Source of the DNA: a marine gamma proteobacterium HTCC2143
GTDB lineage: Bacteria; Pseudomonadota; Gammaproteobacteria; Pseudomonadales; Dasaniaceae
NCBI GenBank assembly: GCA_000169075.1
Contig: AAVT01000006.1
Coordinates: forward strand, 154,227 to 218,226
Reading direction: 5' to 3'
DNA: 64,000 nt
Shown here: in pieces, positions 53,853-64,000 of the stretch
Numbering within the stretch: position 1 is the first letter of the stretch
How the letters are laid out: every line of letters begins with the position of its first letter
Program-made: the position numbers and the translations under genes
Notes under the pieces: generated by a model
What the model was told of the DNA's origin: nothing
The model's input: only the letters and a program-made list of their open reading frames with translations
Databases searched by the model: none

Positions 53853-54170
53853 ATGCAAAGTAGAGCGGGTGGACGATTGGTGGTGGTGGGCTGCTGTTTA
53901 GCGCTGCTGCTGGTTGGTTGTGAGTCAGAAAATGAGCACTTTTGCGCACGTTATCAATATGTCTATGACCAGCTTTTGGAAGATGATTTGCCAGCTTATG
54001 ATGACATGAGGGCGGCGTTGTACGAAACCATGGACAATCCTGAAAAGAACAGCGATCAGGCAAAGTTTATGTTGTTTGTACTGGAAGACTGGCGCTCAGA
54101 GATAAAGCCGCAACACGAGTCAAGTCATGCGTTTTGTCTACGCATAAAACGTTGGCAACGCTATCAATAA
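53853..54170 (+). CDS. Small lipoprotein, unknown function
   Basis: This 105-residue protein has a lipoprotein signal (VVVGCCLALLLVGC, lipobox LVGC, likely lipidated C24). The mature part has two further cysteines and a helical middle, YQYVYDQLLEDDLPAYDDMR. AGGAAGAG precedes the ATG. It is the last gene before pyrG and has no recognised family. Confidence 0.75.
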   Translation: MQSRAGGRLVVVGCCLALLLVGCESENEHFCARYQYVYDQLLEDDLPAYDDMRAALYETMDNPEKNSDQAKFMLFVLEDWRSEIKPQHESSHAFCLRIKRWQRYQ

Positions 54171-54232
54171 TCAACCTCGTTAATAAACCGCTAAACTCGG
54201 CGGACCTGATCTCAGACAATTGTGCTGGCTTA

Positions 54233-54261
54233 TTGAGCCTGCAGGGCAATTCTGCTAAAAT
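54233..54261 (+). promoter_or_regulatory. Sigma70 promoter upstream of pyrG
   Basis: TTGAGC (54233-54238) and TAAAAT (54256-54261) are separated by 17 bp. This would give a leader of about 140 nt before pyrG. The leader contains a run of seven C near 54313, but no known attenuator structure was recognised. Confidence 0.65.
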
Positions 54262-54346
54262 GGCGTCCCATCTTAGGGGGCTTCATTGGCAGGCTATATT
54301 CTTGCCGAGTACCCCCCCAATAAGTGCCGTAGGTCAGCGATAATAG

Positions 54347-56038
<1,692 letters not shown>

Positions 56039-56061
56039 TCGCCTGTTTGGTGCATTAATAG

Positions 56062-56928
<867 letters not shown>

Positions 56929-56986
56929 AACGTGATCCCCCTTTATTTTTTAAGACAGGTGTCTGATTGTCAGGACACTGTGATAA

Positions 56987-58300
<1,314 letters not shown>

Positions 58301-58403
58301 CCTTCCCCTGAAGCAAATACGGATTCCCGCGTGAGTGAGAATCCAGATTGACCAGTATGTTCTATAATCTATGATTATGTGTCGACATTAACCGACTAAA
58401 CTT

Positions 58404-58688
58404 ATGCGCTGGATAATGATTTTATTGCTGCTGGTACTTGCAGGCCTACAATACAGATTGTGGTTTGGCAGCGGCAGTTGGGAACAAATAGTTTACCTAC
58501 AGCGAGAAATAGAGCAGCAGAAGTTGGTGAATCAAGGTTTATCCGATCGCAATGCAATTTTAGAGAACGAAGTGCGCGACTTAAAAAATGGCATGGGAAG
58601 TATCGAAGAGCGTGCGCGTTCAGAGCTGGGGCTCATCAAAGATGGTGAGACATTTTATCTGTTAGTTGATGAAGATAAGCAGCCGTGA
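58404..58688 (+). CDS. ftsB: Cell division protein FtsB
   Basis: This 94-residue septum protein has a short cytoplasmic start and one membrane segment (WIMILLLLVLAGLQYRLWFG). A coiled coil, EIEQQKLVNQGLSDRNAILE, leads into VRDLKNGMGSIEERARSELG, the conserved FtsB end. It forms the FtsQLB complex. Its stop overlaps the ispD start codon. Confidence 0.95.
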   Translation: MRWIMILLLLVLAGLQYRLWFGSGSWEQIVYLQREIEQQKLVNQGLSDRNAILENEVRDLKNGMGSIEERARSELGLIKDGETFYLLVDEDKQP

Positions 58689-59410
58689 TGGCCACAGATA
58701 ACGCGGTAAAATATTACGCCGTTGTTCCTGCTGCCGGGGTTGGGCGCCGCATGGGAGCCTCGGCATCGCTGCCAAAACAGTATTTATCACTGTTCGACAA
58801 AACCGTCATGGAACATACCCTTGAGAAGCTGCTGGGCGAACAACGCTTAGAACGGATTGTGGTGGTGGTGGGTCAAGACGATAATCATTGGCAAACGTTA
58901 CCGATCTTGCAGCACCCTCGAATTACTATAACCACCGGTGGCGACGAACGCTGTCATTCAGTGGTTAATGGTCTGGAAAAATTGTCATCGCTGTGCGCGA
59001 CTAACGACTGGATTCTGGTACATGACGTAGTGCGCCCCTGTGTGTCGGCGATGGACATTGCAACACTCATCAACGAAGTTGCTGACGACGACGTTGGTGG
59101 CATTCTGGCTATACCGGTGAGTGATACGATTAAACAGGTGAGCGGCGGCCATAGTGTTGCAACCATCGACCGGCAGTTGTTATGGCGGGCCCAAACACCG
59201 CAAATGTTCCGCTACGATAAACTCCACGCTGCGCTCATCGACGGCCTAGAAAAACAATGTCAACTCACCGACGAAGCATCGGCGATAGAGTTGGCGGGGT
59301 ACCGGCCCAAAATTGTTGAAGGCACGGCCTCGAACTTAAAAATTACCCGCGCAGATGATCTGCCACTAGCAGAATATTATCTGCAAAGAGAGCAACAAGA
59401 ATGCGAATAG
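58688..59410 (+). CDS. ispD: 2-C-methyl-D-erythritol 4-phosphate cytidylyltransferase
   Basis: This 240-residue MEP-pathway enzyme has the nucleotide-binding [20 protein letters not shown], which opens the fold. [20 protein letters not shown] and [13 protein letters not shown] follow. It uses CTP. The ATG at 58688 lies in a TGATG overlap with ftsB (a GTG at 58685 is in frame). It overlaps ispF by ten bases. Confidence 0.96.
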   Translation: MATDNAVKYYAVVPAAGVGRRMGASASLPKQYLSLFDKTVMEHTLEKLLGEQRLERIVVVVGQDDNHWQTLPILQHPRITITTGGDERCHSVVNGLEKLSSLCATNDWILVHDVVRPCVSAMDIATLINEVADDDVGGILAIPVSDTIKQVSGGHSVATIDRQLLWRAQTPQMFRYDKLHAALIDGLEKQCQLTDEASAIELAGYRPKIVEGTASNLKITRADDLPLAEYYLQREQQECE

Positions 59411-59874
59411 GCCATGGTTATGATGTGCACCGGTTTGGCGAGGGTGACCACATACAGATGGGAGGTGTGACGATCCCGCACGACCGTGGGCTAGTTGCCC
59501 ATTCAGACGGCGATGTTGCATTGCATGCGCTCTGTGATGCGTTGCTAGGGGCTTGTGCGCTGGGTGATATCGGTTCTCATTTTCCCGATACAGACAGCCG
59601 CTACAAAAATATTAACAGCCGTGATTTACTCAAACAGGTTTACCAACTGGTCTTATCCCAAGGGTATCGTTTGGCAAATGCTGACATCACCATTATTGCC
59701 CAATCCCCTAAAATGGCGCCTTTTATTGAACCCATGCGAATCGCAATAGCCGCGGCTATCGCTGTTGACATAGGTCAGCTGAGCGTCAAGGCAACCACCA
59801 CCGAAACCCTCGGGTTTGCCGGTCGTAAAGAAGGTATTGCCGTGCACGCTGTTGTCCTGCTGCTGTCCGCCTAG
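59401..59874 (+). CDS. ispF: 2-C-methyl-D-erythritol 2,4-cyclodiphosphate synthase
   Basis: This 157-residue enzyme starts [20 protein letters not shown] with the zinc-binding D-x-[29 protein letters not shown] and [18 protein letters not shown] are family motifs. It makes the cyclodiphosphate for isoprenoids and works two steps after IspD. The truD start codon directly follows its stop. Confidence 0.97.
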   Translation: MRIGHGYDVHRFGEGDHIQMGGVTIPHDRGLVAHSDGDVALHALCDALLGACALGDIGSHFPDTDSRYKNINSRDLLKQVYQLVLSQGYRLANADITIIAQSPKMAPFIEPMRIAIAAAIAVDIGQLSVKATTTETLGFAGRKEGIAVHAVVLLLSA

Positions 59875-60939
59875 ATGACTGATTCGAATCAAATAATGAA
59901 TGATTTGGCACCATCAAACATTCCCTATGCCTATGGCGGGCCGTTGATCAGTGGTTCGTTGCGTGACCAGCCGGCGGATTTTTTTGTCGAAGAAAATCTC
60001 GGTTTTGAACCTGAAGGCGAGGGAGAGCACGTTTTTTTATGGATTGAAAAAACCGACATCAACACACAACAGCTAGCGGGTGATATTGCCCGGCTGGCAA
60101 AGCTGCCAACGCGGCAAGTTAGTTATGCAGGGATGAAAGATCGCCGCGCTGTCACCCGGCAATGGTTTAGTGTGCACCTGCCAGGACAAGATAATATCGA
60201 CTGGCAGGCACTGAATTCAGGCCAAGTACGCTTGCTGAAACAGGTTCGTCATCTGCGCAAATTACGGCGCGGCGCCCACCGTGGTAATCGATTTGTGATT
60301 ATCATTAATGATGTCAGCGGTGACACCAGCCAATTGGCATCAGCGGTGGCGACAATAGCGCGTCGGGGGGTGCCCAATTTTTTTGGTGAGCAGCGTTTTG
60401 GTTACGGTGGTTCAAATTTGATGCGTGCCCGACAGCTGTTCAGTGGACAGTTTAAGCCGAAAAAGCATCAGCGCGGTTTGTACTTATCGGCGGCGCGGGC
60501 CTATTTATTTAATCAGGTGTTAGCGCAGAGAGTGGAAGCTAACAACTGGGATCAATTAACCAGCGGTGAATTGTTAATGCTCAACGGTAGCCACAGTGTT
60601 TTTGCACAGGGCGACACCATCGACCTTGACGCGCGGTTGTTGGACGGAGATATTCATCTGACCGGCCCGCTATATGGCAAGTCTGGGTCATTGGCGCCGA
60701 CGGCAGAGGTTGCCGCGATGGAGGCCGATATTCTGCAGGCAACTCCCGATTTTACTGCCGGGCTCCTGCAGGCTGGCTTAAAGGCGGAGCGTCGTGCCTT
60801 GCGGTTATTGCCCGTTGACTTGCAAGCGCAGCTGTCGGAGCGACAGTTGACGCTGAGCTTTGCGCTCCCTACCGGCTGTTTTGCTACTGCCCTGGTCAGA
60901 GAGCTGGTAAATTACACCGAGACCCATAACCATGTGTAG
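59875..60939 (+). CDS. truD: tRNA pseudouridine(13) synthase TruD
   Basis: This 354-residue enzyme has the catalytic-motif region SYAGMKDRRAVTRQWFSVHL containing the nucleophilic aspartate, NFFGEQRFGYGGSNLMRARQ, YLSAARAYLFNQVLAQR and LPTGCFATALVREL. It modifies U13 of tRNA-Glu. It directly follows ispF. The gene expected next, surE, is missing, and pcm follows after 39 bp. Confidence 0.96.
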   Translation: MTDSNQIMNDLAPSNIPYAYGGPLISGSLRDQPADFFVEENLGFEPEGEGEHVFLWIEKTDINTQQLAGDIARLAKLPTRQVSYAGMKDRRAVTRQWFSVHLPGQDNIDWQALNSGQVRLLKQVRHLRKLRRGAHRGNRFVIIINDVSGDTSQLASAVATIARRGVPNFFGEQRFGYGGSNLMRARQLFSGQFKPKKHQRGLYLSAARAYLFNQVLAQRVEANNWDQLTSGELLMLNGSHSVFAQGDTIDLDARLLDGDIHLTGPLYGKSGSLAPTAEVAAMEADILQATPDFTAGLLQAGLKAERRALRLLPVDLQAQLSERQLTLSFALPTGCFATALVRELVNYTETHNHV

Positions 60940-60978
60940 CGTAGCCATCGTCCCTGCTAAAACTCGCCGGAGCTGCCC

Positions 60979-61644
60979 GTGAGTAAATTGAATTTAGCCG
61001 GTGTTGGCATGACGTCGCAGCGCACCCGTGATCGACTGGTACAGCGTTTATGTGATCAGGGTATTAGTAATTTTGAGGTGCTCGAAGTGATGCGCACCAC
61101 ACCCCGACATATCTTTCTTGATGAAGCATTGGCCCACCGAGCCTATGAAGACGCGGCGCTGCCGATCGGTTTTCAACAGACCTTGTCACAACCTTATACG
61201 GTGGCGCGAATGACCGAGCTGCTGTTGGCGGCAGGCCCTTTGAAGCGTGTACTGGAAGTGGGTACAGGGTCTGGTTTTCAAACAACGGTACTGGCGCAAT
61301 TGGTTGACAGAATCTACAGTGTTGAACGGATAAAACCGTTACAGGAAAAAGCGCGGCAGCGGTTTCGGACGCTGGGTGTGAATAACGTACATTTGAAACA
61401 TGCGGATGGCGGCTTCGGCTGGCCTGAAAAAGGGCTGTTTGACGGTATTATATCAACGGCGGCGCCCGAACAGGTGCCCGCGGAACTGGTGGAACAGTTG
61501 GATATTGGCGGTAGACTGATCATCCCAGTGGGCGATAATAAAAGCCAGCAGCTTACGCTGGTGGTCAAAACGGAACAGGGCGCGGTGACCACCATTATTG
61601 AGCCGGCCTTTTTTGTGCCCTTAAAATCAGGTGTCATACGCTAG
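60979..61644 (+). CDS. pcm: Protein-L-isoaspartate O-methyltransferase
   Basis: This 221-residue SAM-dependent repair enzyme has TPRHIFLDEALAHRAYEDAA, GFQQTLSQPYTVARMTELL, the SAM motif VLEVGTGSGFQT, VYSVER-type IYSVERIKPL, and GLFDGIISTAAPEQVP. It methylates isoaspartyl residues. The start is GTG 60979. It overlaps or directly abuts the DUF368 gene. Confidence 0.96.
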   Translation: MSKLNLAGVGMTSQRTRDRLVQRLCDQGISNFEVLEVMRTTPRHIFLDEALAHRAYEDAALPIGFQQTLSQPYTVARMTELLLAAGPLKRVLEVGTGSGFQTTVLAQLVDRIYSVERIKPLQEKARQRFRTLGVNNVHLKHADGGFGWPEKGLFDGIISTAAPEQVPAELVEQLDIGGRLIIPVGDNKSQQLTLVVKTEQGAVTTIIEPAFFVPLKSGVIR

Positions 61645-61651
61645 GAAAATG

Positions 61652-62590
61652 ATGAACAAGACAGTCAAAATGCCACGCCTGGCGGGTATCTATTTACGTG
61701 GGCTAGCGATGGGGGCAGCGGATGTTGTTCCCGGCGTGTCTGGTGGCACGGTGGCTTTTATTACCGGTATTTACGAGGAACTGATTGAGTCGGTCAAATC
61801 CATTAACCCGAATGCCTTGAAAATACTCGTTAAAGACGGTGTCGGGGCTTGCTGGACGTCAATTAATGGCTCTTTTTTAACCGTGCTGTTGTTAGGCATT
61901 ATGACCAGTGTGGTATCGCTAGCTAAAGTAATCACCTACCTGTTGGACGCTCACCCCTTAGTGGTGTGGTCGTTTTTCCTCGGCTTAATCGCCGCCTCAT
62001 CCATTCATATGATCAAACAGGTCAAAGGCTGGAGCCCCACCGCGATACTGATGCTGGTACTGGGTGTTGTGGTCGCCTATGGGGTCGCAGAAATTAGACC
62101 CTCAGAAGTGACGCCAACGCTGCTGATATTTTTTGGTGCCGGCTGTGTCGCCATATGCGCGATGATACTGCCCGGTATATCCGGCAGTTTTATCCTCTTG
62201 TTAATGGGCATGTATAGCCATGTACTCACCGCGCTAAAAGATGTACAGCTGCTACCCATAGTGGTGTTTGCGGCGGGTTGTGGCACCGGCCTACTGAGTT
62301 TTTCGCAGGTACTCTCTTGGATGTTTAAGCAATATCACGACCGCACCATGGCCTTATTAACCGGGTTTTTGATGGGGTCGCTAAATTTGGTGTGGCCCTG
62401 GAAGCAAACACTCAGCTATTATCAAAATAGCAGCGGTGAGCAACTGCCATTGCAGCAAGCTAATGTGTGGCCTTGGGCTTATCAATCAATAACGGGACTG
62501 GAGGCCAATTTACCTTTATGCGTTTTGTTTGTTGTTCTGGGCCTGATTGCGGTCTACTTATTAGAAAAAGTTGGCAGCAAATCGGGATAG
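61652..62590 (+). CDS. DUF368 membrane protein (polyprenyl-phosphate-type transporter family)
   Basis: This 312-residue protein has about eight hydrophobic segments. The signature GLAMGAADVVPGVSGGTVAF, then ITGIYEEL, and a second similar box PGISGSFILLLMGMY in the middle form the two halves of the domain. Work on other bacteria links DUF368 proteins to undecaprenyl-phosphate recycling across the membrane. I chose the ATG at 61652, with AGGA five bases upstream; an ATG at 61649 is adjacent. It sits between pcm and nlpD, an uncommon insertion in this operon. Confidence 0.88.
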   Translation: MNKTVKMPRLAGIYLRGLAMGAADVVPGVSGGTVAFITGIYEELIESVKSINPNALKILVKDGVGACWTSINGSFLTVLLLGIMTSVVSLAKVITYLLDAHPLVVWSFFLGLIAASSIHMIKQVKGWSPTAILMLVLGVVVAYGVAEIRPSEVTPTLLIFFGAGCVAICAMILPGISGSFILLLMGMYSHVLTALKDVQLLPIVVFAAGCGTGLLSFSQVLSWMFKQYHDRTMALLTGFLMGSLNLVWPWKQTLSYYQNSSGEQLPLQQANVWPWAYQSITGLEANLPLCVLFVVLGLIAVYLLEKVGSKSG

Positions 62591-62821
62591 GATCAAATTA
62601 AATGGTCAAAAATACCCTCTCTAATAGACTATTTTATTATTATAATAACAGCTGTTATATCTTTTTGGTTTTAAAAGCGGGTTTGTGGCACGGTTTTGGG
62701 TTAGGTGGTGATACAAATTTCCTAAGTAAAATCATGGTATTAAGAGCAAAACTTAATAAAGAGAATCATTTTTCTGTGCTATGTTGATGTTTATTAATTG
62801 GTTATTAAGTAGTCATATTTC

Positions 62822-63613
62822 ATGCCCTCGTTAATTCCTCGGCTTCTTCTTTTAGCCAGTCTCTTGTTGCTGGCCAATTGCTTTGGTGGCGGCAATTATG
62901 CGCCGGTTATCGACCGAAAAGAGCAGCTTTCGGTTGTCCCTGAGCAGCATATTGTGACCCCGGGCGACACCTTATTTTCAATTGCTTGGCTATATAAAAT
63001 CGATCACCGAGAGTTAGCGTCTACTAACGGCATCCGGTCTCCGTATACCATCTTCCCGGGGCAGCGATTGCAGTTGAAGGCCAAGCGCCGCGCGAGTCGA
63101 TCTGAGACCTCAAAACCCACCACTAAGAGCACTGCCAAGGCGGTAACCCCGCGCGCTAAAACCGCCGCCAGCAGAACAACAAAGTCGTCAAAATCCGCCA
63201 ACAAATCAGTGGCAGTTGTTGCCAGTGCCGGCTATCCCTTTCGGTGGCGTTGGCCCGCGCAGGGGCAGACCACACGTTTTTTCAGTTCCTCTAGTGCCGT
63301 TCATAAGGGTATTGATATTAAAGGTAATTTAGGAGAATCTGTCCATGCGGCTAACAGCGGACGCGTGGTATACGCTGGTAGCGGCTTGGTTGGCTACGGC
63401 GAATTATTGATCATTAAACACAGTGACCGTTACCTTAGTGCTTACGGTCACAACAGCAAACTTTTAGTCAAAGAAGGGGAGCTGGTTAAAGTGGGTCAAA
63501 AAATTGCCGAGATGGGTGATACCGGTACAGATAAAGTGAAACTTCACTTTGAGATTCGACAGGATGGCAAACCGTTAAACCCGTTAACTGTGTTACCAAA
63601 AGGCAGGCGCTAG
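62822..63613 (+). CDS. nlpD: Murein hydrolase activator NlpD
   Basis: This 263-residue lipoprotein-like protein has a signal sequence ending LLANC, an atypical lipobox with N before C. A LysM domain (HIVTPGDTLFSIAWLYKID, about 40-85), a low-complexity K/T/S/A linker (about 90-135) and an M23 domain follow. HKGIDIKG keeps the first metal ligands, but the later HxH is changed to KLHFEI. This inactive site is typical of NlpD, which activates amidase AmiC. It precedes rpoS as in many gammaproteobacteria; the rpoS promoter often lies inside nlpD. Confidence 0.92.
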   Translation: MPSLIPRLLLLASLLLLANCFGGGNYAPVIDRKEQLSVVPEQHIVTPGDTLFSIAWLYKIDHRELASTNGIRSPYTIFPGQRLQLKAKRRASRSETSKPTTKSTAKAVTPRAKTAASRTTKSSKSANKSVAVVASAGYPFRWRWPAQGQTTRFFSSSSAVHKGIDIKGNLGESVHAANSGRVVYAGSGLVGYGELLIIKHSDRYLSAYGHNSKLLVKEGELVKVGQKIAEMGDTGTDKVKLHFEIRQDGKPLNPLTVLPKGRR

Positions 63614-63738
63614 CGCTAAACCTTGAGGTTGTTGGTGTAACCAAAGACCAGAGTAAGCAGTAGATAGAGGTGTAAGGTCGGGGCTCAGTTCTACGGAATT
63701 GAGGCTATGTCTTCCAATAAAAATTAAAGGCTAGAACT

Positions 63739-64000
63739 ATGGATGTTCAAATAGAAGAAAAAGCGACAAGTGTCGACTTGGACAGTATGCTGGCAACGGA
63801 GTTTGACCTAGATACTGTAGCGCCTAAAAAAGCGGCTAAGCCTGCTAAGAAGAAAGCCAGTGCAACTATCGCTGCTGTGCCAGAAAGTACCAGAATGGCT
63901 GCTACAACGCCCACCGGCCGTTTTCAGAAGACACTCGACGCCACTCAACTGTATTTGAACGAAATTGGTTTTTCTCCGCTGCTAACGGCAGAGGAAGAAG
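63739..64000 (+). CDS. rpoS: RNA polymerase sigma factor RpoS, 5' part
   Basis: The gene starts at ATG 63739 and is open to the window end (87 codons visible). A charged leader with a lysine/alanine stretch (about residues 34-45) is followed by region 1.2, DATQLYLNEIGFSPLLTAEE, which is diagnostic of RpoS. It directs general stress and stationary-phase transcription. The position after nlpD supports the call. Confidence 0.93.
   Translation, partial: MDVQIEEKATSVDLDSMLATEFDLDTVAPKKAAKPAKKKASATIAAVPESTRMAATTPTGRFQKTLDATQLYLNEIGFSPLLTAEEE

Noticed and set aside
58321..58344. Terminator after enolase
   Set aside because: GGATTC/GAATCC makes only a 6-bp stem with a 12-nt loop and no T-run follows; too weak to call.
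62602..62787. Small ORF between DUF368 and nlpD
   Set aside because: No ribosome site, odd composition and no recognisable family; it lies in the AT-rich nlpD leader.

Overview
The window is a chromosomal segment of a gammaproteobacterium. Two conserved housekeeping blocks in their usual order show this: ruvC-ruvA-ruvB-ybgC-tolQRAB-pal-cpoB-queE (about 10.0-18.4 kb) and pyrG-kdsA-eno-ftsB-ispD-ispF-truD-pcm-(DUF368)-nlpD-rpoS (54.4-64.0 kb). Acyl-CoA ligase, enoyl-CoA isomerase, GntR, RND efflux, BCCT transporter and phytanoyl-CoA dioxygenase genes suit a free-living, probably marine, aerobic heterotroph. The species cannot be named from sequence alone.

Layout. 0-9.5 kb: end of a DUF1330 gene; an acyl-CoA synthetase divergent from a nitroreductase; a GntR regulator behind a cluster of palindromic operators, in an operon with an RND adaptor and pump; then an enoyl-CoA isomerase and an unusual lipoprotein-anchored Rossmann protein on the other strand. 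10-18.4 kb: Holliday-junction resolution and the Tol-Pal envelope machine. 18.4-20.4 kb: cold-shock protein, MOSC protein and gene-poor DNA ending in a degenerate piece of tRNA-Lys.

20-36 kb is an accessory region on the 3' side of an intact tRNA-Lys(UUU) gene (35887-35962, minus strand). A 93-bp direct repeat holding the tRNA 3' half and its downstream hairpin occurs at both 23188-23280 and 35840-35932, enclosing a 12.7-kb island. A third, decayed 33-nt copy at 20033 marks an outer segment. Inside the island, and nowhere else in the window, a roughly 90-bp element (here R) occurs six times in the same orientation plus one partial tandem copy. Its right end is fixed and its left end variable. 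One copy is the 3' end of an intact IS91-family (HUH/Y2) transposon. The R copies divide the island into modules: DUF1330; IS91 transposase; O-acyltransferase with an RTX fragment; serine hydrolase; TetR with phytanoyl-CoA dioxygenase and D-2-hydroxyacid dehydrogenase. Several R copies abut truncated genes. The best reading is cassette accretion by one-ended rolling-circle transposition. No intact tyrosine or serine integrase is present.

36-48.9 kb: a decayed membrane-protein gene, then glpD, a lipoprotein carboxylesterase, a BCCT (choline/betaine-type) transporter and glpK, which together suggest use of glycerol- or choline-containing esters; a class II aldolase; a frameshifted secreted mini-protein; a crystallin-J1-like small protein; DUF3014; an APH-like phosphotransferase and a succinate-semialdehyde dehydrogenase. 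49.2-54.2 kb: a same-strand stress/membrane cluster (Usp, Hsp20, APC permease, small helical protein, phospholipase-D synthase, EEP hydrolase, lipoprotein). The window ends inside rpoS.
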